From Anniella stebbinsi (lineage: Eukaryota > Chordata > Lepidosauria > Squamata > Anniellidae): 64,000 nt of DNA. The stretch is from the NCBI GenBank assembly GCA_029215795.1, contig JARDYH010000002.1, positions 9,603,001 through 9,667,000 on the forward strand, written 5' to 3'. This document shows positions 21,195 through 31,634 of this stretch, in pieces. The translations under genes were made by a program, and so were the position numbers. Numbering within the stretch: the first letter of the stretch is position 1; each line of letters opens with the position of its first letter. Below the pieces are notes generated by a model. The model searched no databases and was not told the origin of the DNA. It worked only from the letters and a program-made list of their open reading frames with translations.

Positions 21195-21625
21195 AGGGGA
21201 ACTCAAAGGAATTTGGGGTCAGAGGTGAGGGATGCCTCCGTTGATGAGGGGGGTAAATGGACAAATCCATGGAGTTTGGAGAAACGACTTTCAGGCAAAT
21301 GGGCAGCAGGGAGAAAGGGGGGAACGAAGTCTTTGGGGGAGCAGGGGACCTTCAGATGGCAGAGGGCGAAAGAGCTGGAGGAGCAAAAATCAAAGGCAGG
21401 GATGTATTGGGGTTATAAGAGCAAAGGGGTGCAGTGGGGGAGGAGGCCATGGAAGGCTTTGAAGGTGAAGACAAGGAGCTTGTGATGGATCCACGAGTAG
21501 ACAGAAAGCCAATGGAAGGACATCCCATGATCAGAGCAAAGTGCTGGATAGAAGTGTATGGAACAGTGGAAAATCCAAGAGGAGAAGAGATGCAAGAGAT
21601 GATCAAAGTGTGGACCATTGTTTTT
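21195..21625 (-). mobile_element. Decayed LINE reverse transcriptase C-terminus
   Basis: Minus-strand translation gives HWLSVYSWIHHKLLVFTFKA followed by FHGLLPHC. This matches the HWLPV...K.LVFTFKALHGL.P motif of L2/Rex-type LINEs. Downstream the frame is proline- and serine-rich and not informative. Confidence 0.55.
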
Positions 21626-21723
21626 GTTCCGACCATTCAGATCACTTTAAAAACAGCAACTACTGAGCAGTGCAGTCCACATCTTGCTGTAGTTAGTGGC
21701 AAAGCTATTTCAGAATTTAGTGG

Positions 21724-21760
<37 letters not shown>

Positions 21761-21845
21761 TTATTTATATCCCACCTTTTTCCCAATAATGGGACTCAAG
21801 GCGGCTTACAAATTAAAACATGTACAGTTAAAACAAATAGTGATA
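21724..21845 (-). mobile_element. LINE or SINE 3' tail with (ATT)n
   Basis: After an ATT run (21724-21758), TATTTATATCCCACCTTTTT, CAAGGCGGCTTACAAATTAA is the reverse of the common squamate tail TTTGTAAGCCGCC...AAAGGTGGGATATAAAT. Confidence 0.6.
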
Positions 21846-22774
21846 TACAAAAATTAAAAATATAATTAAACATAGTACAGTTGTAAAATATTTAAAACTT
21901 TTAAAAACATGTTCTTGGAGATTAATAAACTTCTCTTTGTTTCTAGCTTCCCCAGATAGTTCTTTGTGATCCTTTACTGTGTGGATTCCGAGCAGAAAAA
22001 ATACACCTTAGTGTGTGTTTTCCCAAATGGGTAGATTTTGGGGTGGGGGGTGGGGAGGGTTAGAAAATTAGGATTTAACTGTGTGAGGGCTGGTATATTA
22101 TTAACACAAACTCTGTCTATGTGCTAGAAATGACTAAATCCAGATCGTTGGTAGTAGTTAACCACTTATCCTAACACAAGTATATAAATGTAGAAGGTTG
22201 ACCCTGTAATCCAACAGATTCACAAGACCTTTAAAATGTATCCTCAGTACCCCCAGGTGCACAAACAGTTGATTCAAAGCCTTCCTTGGTACTGTTGCAG
22301 CTGCCAGTCTCAGATGGCGGTCTTCCCCTCCAATGGCATGCCGTGGCTCCAGCTGACAACCTTCTCTTCCAGCCCCTGGTATCTCTAGCCCTCTTCATCT
22401 GTGCCTCCCTGTGCATGCTAAATACATGGAGGGGGCAGAGTGTACCCCCTCTTGACATTGCAGTACTGACCCCGCCTTCCCACCATCCACATGATGAGCA
22501 GGATGCATGTGCAAGATAGACTTGAGATCCCCAACTGCTCATGGGATCTGGGCACATAGAGTGCCTATATATGTGTGGCTGTACTCGCCTAGGCACCCCC
22601 TCTTGCATGTCCCACACACTCGTGTCAGGGGCGGGGCCCATCTTTAGTGGAGGCATTCAGACACTAATCTCACCTGGTACCATTTTCCCTTTAACCACGG
22701 GCACTGGTCAGGTCCTGGGGTCAGCCATTAGCCGTCCCCTCTGAGGACAGGTCCTTTCTTGCTGCTAGACTCTA
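21846..22774. other. Intronic stretch without recognised features
   Basis: No gene is seen. The G-run at 22040-22058 is simple sequence. Confidence 0.4.
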
Positions 22775-22799
22775 GCGGGAGCCTTCCCCGTAGCCCCAG

Positions 22800-22885
22800 C
22801 CCCCAAGGCCGTGCTGGCTGAGAATGATGGGAGTTGTAGTCCAATACAACTGCAGGGCATCAGGTTGGGCTGGACCAGAGCCTCC
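22800..22885. mobile_element. Half of palindromic MITE (GATGGGAGTTGTAGTCCAA)
   Basis: GAATGATGGGAGTTGTAGTC followed by GGGCATCAGGTTGGGC is one arm of the ACTACAACTCCCATCAT family. Confidence 0.6.
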
Positions 22886-22994
22886 CCCACTGTTCAACGT
22901 TCAGGCAGGGTCTTCCCAGCTTCCAAGCAGATCCTCCTACAGCTTTTCCAGCCTGTAGAATAGCCATGTTCGAATTGCCAAAAAGAGAGAGGGA

Positions 22995-23212
22995 GGCAGC
23001 ATTCGGACGACACGATAATCAACAGACGGGGGGGGGGGGGACAATCATCCGTTGTGTTGCTTATCAGCAGCATTCAGACGACATTTTAGGCAACAGAGAG
23101 GGGAAGAGGCAACGGACAGTAAGTTCTTGGCAGCATTCGAACGACACGCTAATCAACACAACTGACGATTGTTCCCCCCCTCCCCGTTGATTATCATGTC
23201 ATCCAAATGCTG
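22995..23212. mobile_element. Palindromic MITEs with GGCAGCATTCGGACGACACG
   Basis: The terminus CAGCATTCGGACGACACGAT occurs at 22999. Variants recur at 23069 and 23132, and the inverted ATCATGTCATCCAAATGCTG is at 23194. The region is two or three adjacent or nested copies of one short element, with G- and C-runs at their centres. Confidence 0.65.
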
Positions 23213-23982
23213 CCAGAGAGAGAGAGAGAGAAAATCCATCACCCAAATAAGAGGACAAAAGTGGACACTAGTTTGCATAAAATCTGCACATGCTAATTTA
23301 TATCTACAGATACAAATTTAGAAAGGACTGCTTGAATAGAAATGCAGCGCATCTCAGCGAAATGCGGGAGACTGTGATCAGGTGAGCTGTATGCCCACCT
23401 GCTGAGTCTCCTGCCCAGGTGCTAACTGTGCATTGGCAACCGTTCTTATGGCTCTTTATCGTTAAACCAGAATTGAACAAGGAAGCCCTTCGAACAGAGG
23501 CCACCTTCAAACAGAGGACGGTCCTCTAGCAGGCCTCCAATGGAGGACTATCCTCTGTAAAAGAGGACACTTGACTAGTAACTGCCACTTTTCACTCTCT
23601 CCCAGCTGAGGGTGAAGACAGGCTTACAAGCTAGTGTGTCACCAGTGGTTTTGCATCACATTTCAAAGTAACTCTTCTCAGGGCAGCGGCATTTCGCTCA
23701 ATATGTCTGTCTACACTCAGAAGTTGCCAACAGCCTGCCTTTTGCCCCAGATATTATTTTTAAGTTAGTCATTCCTTTCACAAGGTTCATTGCAACAGGG
23801 GTAGGCTGACGGCGGGTCTTCGGGGGCCTGTAGATAGATAGGTGTATTCATTTTTACTAGCACCCCAGTGGCCCATTGATGTGTTTGCGATTTACAAGGC
23901 AGGGTTGTGTATTCAGGATCGCTGATCAGGTGTGAAATGAGTAGTGTGTGTTATGTGATCCTGAGTATGCACCCTGGCTTAA

Positions 23983-24060
23983 GAAAGTAAGAAGGGGCTT
24001 AATGGATCAGAGCAAGGACCACTTAGTTGGGAATTCAAGTCCAATGTGGCCCACCGGGAA
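23983..24060 (-). mobile_element. CR1-type LINE 3'-end fragment
   Basis: TTAAGAAAGTAAGAAGGGGC and AATGGATCAGAGCAAGGAC are the reverse of the TGGTCTGATCCAGCA...TTCTTATGTTCTTA end. Confidence 0.5.
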
Positions 24061-24589
24061 CTGGGGAGTGGTTTCATCTTGGTGTAGTCATCAATCCTAC
24101 TACTTGCTGTGCTAATACACGCAGTAACAAATGAGAGCCTAGCATAATCAGAATCAGGTGGGTTTCTGGGTATACTAGAATTTGCATAAATCGAACTATC
24201 TGTCAAAGAGTTGGATGGTTCTTTAGCAGCTTTTGGTTGACTGAACATCAAGATCGATACTCATATAGTCAGAAAGTGACAACTGCCTATGCTCACTCTT
24301 GGAACCAAGAGATGATGGAGAACCTTCTGCAGATAAAGAATATGGCATATTTCTTGCTTTTTCACCAAAGTCAATTTTTATATATTCACCAGGGCTAGAT
24401 AGCTCAAGTGGAATTGTACAATCATACATTCCTGGTATGGTGTTACTACCTCTAGTACCTAGCGGAAGTCTTGTAAGCCTGATAACTTGGTTCTGTGCAA
24501 GATGAGTGGTTTATGGCTAGACCTAGTCTGACTTCCACTCACCCCTGCACGACAGTACTTGACAAACTTTCAGAAAGTCTAAGACTTTA

Positions 24590-25048
24590 TAAGAAGCTGC
24601 CTTATGCCTGGTCCATTTATTTCTCCATCTGGCTGTGGGGTGTTGAACCTTAGACCTGGCGTCCTAATCTGACCCTCAGGCCACACCCCTTCTGATGGCT
24701 TTCCTGGATTACCAATCATTTCATGGTTTCCCAGCTTTTTCCCCCATTCTAAAAGGTTGAAGTGCCTTTCCTAAGGCTTAGTTACTGCTTGTATGAAATT
24801 TTAGATAAAATATGCTGGTATTTTGGGAGGGCTGCTCCTTTTGATTTCAGCCCAACTCACCGCTGGAATGAGGCCCCCCAAGACCTTTTCCAAAATTGGC
24901 CCTCAGACTGAAAGAGGTTTGACACCCCTGATATAGCCCGGTGTTGTCTACTCTGCCTGGCGGATCTCCTTCCCTTGCCCCTTGGAAATACCAGGGATTG
25001 AACCTGGTTCCTTCCGCATCCAAAGCATGTGTTCTATCACTGAGCCAT
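24590..25048 (-). mobile_element. tRNA-derived SINE (second type), split by a hAT element
   Basis: On the minus strand the head reads CATGGCTCAGTGATAGAACA, GCATCCAAAGC-complement and GGTTCAATCCCTGG (box B). The 3' end is GGACCAGGCATAAGGCAGCT at 24595-24614. The two parts are separated by 24635-24930. It is the same family as 12828-13018. Confidence 0.75.
24635..24930. mobile_element. hAT (Charlie-like) non-autonomous element
   Basis: The termini are GTGGGGTGTTGAACC and the inverted GGTTTGACACCCCTG, a form of the CAGGGGTGTCAAAC hAT terminus. Flanks ATCTGGCT and ATATAGCC match at 5 of 8 positions, as expected for an old 8-bp duplication. It splits the SINE at 24590-25048. Confidence 0.65.
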
Positions 25049-26783
25049 GCACCTTTTTGTTTTGGGGTGGCCTCTGGTGGCTAGGGAAAGGGTTGATATC
25101 CTATCCGGCGGCATTTTAATATTTGTCAAGCTTGATTTCTCTCATTTCATCTGGTTACTCCTTGTATATGTTCTTAGCACACCACCATCTGGACTGAGCA
25201 TTCATTCAGAGGCCACGGGTTCCCTTTCCAAATCGGGCTGAGATGAATTAGGAACAAAAGTGAACTCTCAAGGCACAACATTAGTGGCCCTGTGGAGAGC
25301 TAATGATGAGCCGAAGGGTGGACGATGTGTTCTTTGAAGTCGTTTGTCAAATTTGTAACAGCTCCCCAGGAGAACGCTGTTCCTCAACGATTTGTGTGAC
25401 CTTGCTCAGCGCGGATAGGTGGCAACCGAGCGCATATGCACCCCCTAACTTCTTCAGAGGAAACCAAATAAAAATATTGAAAGTATTGACTGCCCCTGAA
25501 GGCAGTAAGCAGCACTTTGGTCTTTGACCTTTGAAGCAGCCTAGGGTAGTCAATAAAATCTGCCTGTTAGATGCTTGGGCCTGCCACTGCTTCTGAGTTG
25601 GGAGTAGTTTAACCTTGAACCAAGATCCAAGTAACCACAGCAACAGGAAGTAGGCCTCGGCATCTAAGAATCAGGGATCCATAAATCAAGGGTCCCTAAT
25701 GCAAACACTGTGTGCAGGTAGAGATTTTGAGAGGATAAGTGGTTTGTGAGGGATTACCTTTGAAAAATGGATGGCTGCCCCCATGATATGGTGAAGTGCA
25801 GTTTCACAGAGGCCCGGGTTAAAGTAGGGGAGGGAATTGGGGGCTGGGTGCGTGTTTTTTATCAATAGAGGTCAGGAGGTTACATCTGCTAGTTTTCATA
25901 GAGCTTTTTATACAGGATCTTCAGCTTAATTATCAACAGATGTTGCATCCAGGAGGTGGCTAGCGTTATTATATTCTAAATACATAAGCTCGCTCTCGCT
26001 CTCCCTCTATCACACACGTGCAGACACCCATAAACGTCTGTACGCGTGCTAAAACTGCTCCCATCTTTGAACTACGGGTATAACTCTGATTTGACACCGT
26101 CTCATTTGGCTTGTGCATCCTGTTTTGTTATCCAAAATCTGTGCAGGAAAACGACTCCTCTCAAATCTCCAGATACGGTGCCTCAGGCTCTGCAGGACAA
26201 AACATGATGCAAACAGGCATCCCAGAGCTGTGGCCTTCACTTTTCTATACTCAGGACCTATATTTACCTCCAGTCTTTGACACGGGCACCCATTTTTATT
26301 TTACTTTTAAGGATTGTGCCATCTCCCTTTCTTCTGCTCGTCGGTTCATGCAGCCGAGCAAGGTTTTTTAACCCCAACTGCTAATACGCAACTGCTGGAT
26401 GGCAGCCATTTTAAACCCCTCCCTCACCCCCAATCTCCAGCGAAGAATCAAAGAGAACTAAACGAAAATGTTGGCCGTGATGTGACCTAGAGATACATAG
26501 CTGAACTTTCAAACAAGGAGGGAATATACCTCAGATACCTACCTTTCAGGTAGGACTGCCAGCTAGGCAGTCTATCAACAGTAAAACTAGGTTCAGTCAC
26601 GTAAGAAGCACTGTGGTCTGAAAAGCCAACGTGTTCCAGTTGTGTCAGAGACAAATCAAATGTGACGGCAGAAAAAACTCCCATTTAATTGGGAGTCTGC
26701 CCAAATAGTATATGAAGTTGGTTGTGGCAAGGTGGGGTCCAGTTTTAAAAGCAAAACGGGCATATGGTTAAGGTGTGCTGAAT
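25049..26783. other. Intronic stretch without recognised genes
   Basis: No gene or named repeat is seen. 25250-25640 looks single-copy. Confidence 0.4.
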
Positions 26784-27103
26784 TAGGGTGACCATATGGA
26801 AAGGAGGCTAGGGCTCCTGTATCTTTAACTGTTGTATAGAAAAGGGAATTTCAGCAGGTGTCATTTGTACGCATGCAGCACCTGGTGAAATTCCCTTTTC
26901 ATCACAGTAGTTAAAGCTGCAGGAGTTGTACTAGAGTGACCAGACACAAAAGAGGACAGGGCTCCTGCAGCTTTCACTGTTGTGATGAAGAGAGAACTTC
27001 ACCAGGTGCTGCGTGCATACAAATGACACCTGCTAAAATTCCCTTTTCTATGCAACTTTTAAAGATACAGGAGCCCTGGCCTTCCTTCCATATGGTCCCC
27101 CTA
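26784..27103. mobile_element. 320-bp palindromic MITE (hAT-like), copy C
   Basis: The termini are TAGGGTGACCATATGGAAAG and CCTTCCATATGGTCCCCCTA. Flanks TGCTGAAT and GCTGAAGT are similar with a one-base shift. The centre holds the internal ACTAGAGTGACCAGACACAA junction of the dimeric form. Confidence 0.82.
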
Positions 27104-27394
27104 GCTGAAGTCTGCCCACAGTTTTATCTGCTCACCATCTGTCCACAACATCACTTTGAACGATCTGCCTTTGAACAGTGAGGTTCTGCCTGAGCTTCTC
27201 CCTTGACATTCCAGGTCCTGCACTATGGGCATAGCAACACCTTTTGCTTCTGTGTGACCTCTTCTCTCGACTTTCCAGGTCTTGCAACCTGCTTGGGGCG
27301 AGGGGGAGTACACTGCTGTAGAGGGTGGGACTTTGCAGTTCTGTGTTGGTTGGTTGAGCAAGAATGGGAGAGAGTCAATGGGATTTAGCTGAAA

Positions 27395-27570
27395 AAGCTG
27401 GTTTCAAATTCCTGCTCAGCCAGGAAGCACACGGGGACACCATGGGCCAATCACAATGTCTCAATCCAGGTTCATAACTGTTGTTGTGAGCATAATAACA
27501 TAGAATAACTCCAATGTAGACCACCTTGACTCCCTTGGAGAAAGAATGGGATACAAAAAGTAAGAGGCAG
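27395..27570 (+). mobile_element. Sauria-type SINE, diverged 3' part
   Basis: CATGGGCCAATCACAATGTC, TTGTTGTGAGCATAATAACA, CCACCTTGACTCCCTTGGAG and AGAATGGGATACAAAAAGTA follow the SINE body (TTGTTGTGAGGATAAAATGG, CTTGGAGGAAAGG). The tRNA head is lost or unrecognisable. Confidence 0.6.
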
Positions 27571-28098
27571 AGAATAACAATAGTCAAATTTTGAGGAACG
27601 AGGTGCAAAGCCCATGTAAGCAAGCGTTGTAGGTGTAGGATTGGAGTAACCATCAGTTGTGTCACTGGTCTAGTGGGAAATTATACATTGGGATGTTAAG
27701 GTGTAGAGGAGGGTCCCGCTTTAGGGTGAGTGGTTTGACCATAATGATATCCCCATCTGTTCTCGTCCTTGTGATTGTGTGATAGATACAAAAGTGCATG
27801 GAGGCACATGGAGAAACAACACCAAATAGAGATGTGATTATAATCTTTCCTTATATTGTTTTAAAAATAGATTTGTGAGGCAATAATGCGTTGGCTGGGA
27901 ATCAATGTTTATGTTGTGTCCTGAGGCAAAAGGGCTGAAACCCAATAAAAAAAATCATAATCCTCACTAGTATCAAAACTGTGTTATTAGAAACACATTT
28001 ACAAGAGGGGGATGCCGGCTTCCCTTTGAAACACAGCAGACCATTTATCAACCCTGCCCACCCAGTACTTACCATGTTGTTGTTGTTTTGTTGTCCAG

Positions 28099-28269
28099 GA
28101 ATTACCAGTTCCCACCTAAAAGCAGACCAGGCTTCCCTTCACAATAAACACAATGGATCCGCTTCATCTGTGATGACCCGTCGGAAACCAGCAGCTCTTG
28201 ATGGTATTGCGATGTCTTCAAACCCGGTATTATCTCTCTTACCTTCGTCATCATCATCAGCAGAAGCAG
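28099..28269 (+). CDS. SETBP1: SETBP1, penultimate coding exon
   Basis: This exon encodes 57 codons of SET-binding protein 1, a nuclear AT-hook DNA-binding protein that binds the SET oncoprotein and acts in chromatin and transcriptional control (known of the family). The reading frame contains TRRKPAALDG and NPVLSLL followed by a serine run and AEA. From memory this resembles the human segment just before the conserved LKKRFKR block. The acceptor is a T-rich tract ending TTGTCCAG at 28098, and the donor is CAG|GTAACT at 28269/28270. Both junctions are phase 1, and the donor phase matches the next exon exactly (G + CC = Ala). A second AG at 28107-28108 is a weaker alternative acceptor. The five-serine run (TCG TCA repeats) looks slippage-prone. 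The upstream exons lie outside the window. Confidence 0.9.
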
Positions 28270-28556
28270 GTAACTGTGTTCTGTCATATGCCTTGAAAAA
28301 TGAAGGCACTTTATCAGAAACATCTACTGCTCTGTGCCCATCAGGAGGTTCTGTGTGGCATTGTTTTCTAAACCCTCTCCATCAATCTGTGGTCATCCTA
28401 AGGTGGATATTAAGATGCACCTGAATTTCCTGACACAGGGTCAGGGAGATGGTCCAGATGGGTGGATGTTAGATTCCAAAGTAGGTAGATAAAGATCCAA
28501 CAGGCCACAGGCAGAAGATATAATCATGGATGGATTAGTTCAGTTACCCTCATATA

Positions 28557-29004
28557 GGCCATGTCTACACCTCCCTTTTTTCCAGGGGTCATCCCTGTGC
28601 ATCCAAATGACAGACAGGGGATCCCAGGAGCAGGGATGACCCCTCAATTTTCTCCCAGTTATCCCAATTTTCCACCCAGTCCCAGGACAATCCCAAGGAC
28701 CGTCTTGTTGACCCCGCAAGTAGCAGGGGTCAACAAGAGGGAAGGAGCCAGTCTGGGGGGAGTCCAGGAACATCAGGGGTGGGGAGAATGGGGTCAGAGA
28801 TTTTTTCAAAAACTTACTGTTTGTTGGAGCGTAATTGCGCTCCTGGCTCCTGTGTTTTTTTTAAAAAAAATGGCGGGCACAACGTCCCTATTTGTTTCCC
28901 GGACATTGCGCTTCCGTTTAGACCCTGGGAGAGGATTGCAGAAGCAGATCAGTCCATGATCCTCCCTCCTCCCTCCCTCTACACCCTTAGGTGTAGAAAG
29001 GGCC
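28557..29004. mobile_element. PIF/Harbinger-like non-autonomous element, copy 1
   Basis: This element is 448 bp with 15-bp inverted termini GGCCATGTCTACACC / GGTGTAGAAAGGGCC (13 of 15 matching). A 3-bp duplication ATA lies at 28554-28556 and 29005-29007. The interior has CCAGGGGTCATCCCTG and GGATCCCAGGAGCAGG palindromic blocks but no transposase frame. 3-bp duplications with GGCC-like ends suggest PIF/Harbinger. Confidence 0.65.
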
Positions 29005-30109
29005 ATAGACTGGATAAAATGAATACATGTTGCAGTCATGACAAAAAGATAACATTTCTAGATACTCTTATCAACTGTGTCCTGGAACTGTTGGTCATGG
29101 AACCAACAAGACGGGAATCAACCTAACATTTAATCATAAGTGGTGCCCTGGACCTACTGTGATGTAAATTATTTTAGAAACAATGACCATGGTGCTACCA
29201 ATTTGGTTTATATGTAAGGTGGAAATTGCCAGGGAAGTCCGACACAGTCATATTTAACTTCAAAAGAGGAACATTCTCAACAAAATGAGGGAGTTGAGAG
29301 TGGAAATCGAGGTAAAAAGGGGAGGAGAAAGGGAAAATCAAGGGAAAGCCATCCACACATCCCTAAAGTTAATAATTTGAGCCTTTTTGTGGAGCTCAAA
29401 TGGGCTCACAAAAGAAGATATCACTGCCACTTTAGATTTTACCATATTCTATGTTGATCAATGGCATGGTGTCCATTTTGTTTTGCAATGTCATAGGATG
29501 TCAGGGTTCAACTGTGTTTTGCCTTACGCCCCTTCACCTACTTCCCCATTTTTTAAATATGTAATTAAGTTTAAGCAATGGCTAGAGTCTCATATACCAG
29601 CCCCTGTGCATGACGGGAAAGCATGAGTAGAAGGCACCTCCATGCATATAGGGAAGCCAGATACAGGGGTAGATTCTCACAACAACATGGAGTTCCATTC
29701 TAAACAGTCTCCCAAACATGGGAGGGTAGACCGTTGGTGTAAAGGAATGTTGAAGCACTTCTCTGTGCAACTAGTGCTTTGGATCCCAGCCATTGAATAT
29801 TATTGAGATACGTTGATAAATCTTTGGACCCCTGTAAGTCAGGGGCAGGCAGAATGTAGATTGAGTGGTTTGCAGTAGATCTCCAAGGGTTTCCAACTTT
29901 AACGAGAGCAAGGAGATAAACCCACAAGAGCAAGTGAAGCAACAACAGCAAACCTCTGCAGTAGCTTATCTCTCCGCCTCAGTGTTCCTCATCTGTAAAA
30001 TAAGAGTACTAATTGGCTGCTTTTGAGCATGTTTTCATTGTGCTCTTCGGCTAGTGTTAAAGTGATGTTAGAAACCCCGATCTATGGTCATTCACATGCA
30101 GATTTGTAT

Positions 30110-30560
30110 TAGGGATGTGTATCGTATCGTTAAAATGTACGATAACGATACGATACGGTCATTATCGTGCATGTGTTTAACGATAACGATACAATACAAA
30201 AACCTACAATAATCATCGGAGACGATAATTTTTAGGCGATTTTATCAGACTGCCATATAAATATACCTATAACTTCTGTATTTTAAAAGTTAGAGGCTTG
30301 AAACTTGGTCACAGTGCTTATGGGATATGCCTAAGTATGTGTATGAAATTTGAGATCGATCCCTCCAACCCTCAATTTTATATGAATTTTTTAAAGATCA
30401 TTTCCGTTCTGACAGGTCTGAATGAACGCACGGGGCGAGCTGTCATTCTGATCTGTCAGAACGGAAATGATCTTTAATAAATTCATATGAAATCGAGGGT
30501 TGGAGAGATCGATCTCAAATTTGGCACATATGTGTAGCACCAACTTGTGGTCCTTGGGAT
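30110..30560. mobile_element. TAGGGATGTG element with CGATAACGATACG reiterations
   Basis: It begins TAGGGATGTGTATCGTATCG. The first 120 bases carry ACGATAACGATACGATAC in both orientations. Further in, a long inverted repeat pairs GATCGATCCCTCCAACCCTC (30356) with GAGGGTTGGAGAGATCGATC (30495) around TTCATATGAAA-type sequence. The 3' terminus is not evident, so it is truncated or degraded. Confidence 0.55.
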
Positions 30561-31106
30561 GCCCTCGCAGGGACCATTGGTTTGCTGTGCTACTTTTTAA
30601 AACAAGAAAAGGGGGAGTGAAAAGGAGGAAACCCGTTTTATATGACAGGCACTATTAAAATATTGTTCAATATAAATAAATAAAAAACTAAAAAAACCAC
30701 ATTTTTTTCGAAAGCAAATCTCTAAAGAAGAGAAAGCAAGATGATTAGTGCTGCAAGAATTCATAGCTTGTAAGAAGATTATGCTCAACAATATTAGGAA
30801 ATGAAAACAGTATCCCATTGCAGGGATCTTACTAATTTTATTTCTTTAATTCAGTCAGTATGCTAAGGTCATATTAATGACAAGCTTGTAGGCATATTAT
30901 ATCTATGATTGACTTTATAAACAAAAACAATTTGAAATAGTTTGAGCTATTCTATTTTGTAAGGAGTTTCCCATCGACCCACCATTATTCATAATCTGCA
31001 GCCCCAGCAAATCTTTACATTGGCTGGCGTTAATAATATCTCAGCAGTTGTTTTGCAGACCAGTGTGACCGTCTCTGTTGATTTTGATTTACACCATCGT
31101 TGTGTG

Positions 31107-31616
31107 TTTCCGAGCCCAATTCAAAGTGCTGGTTATGACCTTTAAAGCCCTAAACGGTTTGGGACCAAGTTACTTGAAGGACTGCTTTCACCACATCAGC
31201 CTGCCCGCATTTTAAGATCAAAAAGAGAGGCCTTTCTCACCAGTGAGAGAAATTAGATGGGTTTCCACATGGGAGAGGGCCTTCTCAGTGGTGGCCCCAC
31301 ACCTGTGGAACTCACTCCCACCGACGATCCGCCATGCACCATCCTTACAGGCTTTTAAGAAGACCTTGAAAATGTTTTATTTTACTATGGCCTTCTCTTA
31401 AATACTGTTTTGCTACTGTTACCCATGCTGTTTTATTACTAGTTTTTTGGCTTTTATTGTTTTAATTGATATTTTACTGTTATGTTTTATTGCTTTTAAT
31501 GTGTATACTGTTTTTAGATACGGTTGTCTTTATATGTGGTTGTAAGCTGCCTTCGGAGAGCTTCTGCCCTGAAAGGCGGCTGAGGAATGTTTTAAATAAA
31601 TAAATAAAATAAAATT
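31107..31616 (+). mobile_element. L2-like LINE 3' end
   Basis: AATTCAAAGTGCTGGTTATG, ACCTTTAAAGCCCTAAACGG (FKVLVMTFKALNGLG.SYLK) and AGAGGGCCTTCTCAGTGGTG (RAFSVVAP.LWNSLP) are the C-terminal reverse transcriptase motifs. A 3' UTR follows with TTGTAAGCTGCCTTCGGAGA and a TAAATAAATAAATAAAAT tail. It ends 18 bases before the SETBP1 acceptor AG. Confidence 0.8.
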
Positions 31617-31634
31617 GTTTTTTCCCCCCTGCAG

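Larger units (their letters stand above)
1..28098 (+). other. SETBP1: SETBP1 intron upstream of the penultimate exon (3' part)
   Basis: All sequence 5' of the exon at 28099 belongs to the intron that joins it to the large upstream exon, which is outside the window. No open reading frame here resembles a cellular gene. The recognisable coding remnants are LINE-derived. The intron holds two of the three fold-back hAT-like elements, CR1 and L2-like fragments, SINEs, a probable solo LTR and many MITEs, described separately. Confidence 0.85.
28270..31634 (+). other. SETBP1: Last SETBP1 intron
   Basis: This intron is 3,365 bases, starting GTAACT and ending CTGCAG, phase 1. It contains a Harbinger-like element (28557-29004), a CGATACG-rich TAGGGATG element (from 30110) and an L2-like LINE 3' end (31107-31616) that runs almost to the acceptor. 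In 28270-28556, 29008-30109 and 30561-31106 I see no gene and no repeat I can name. Confidence 0.88.
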
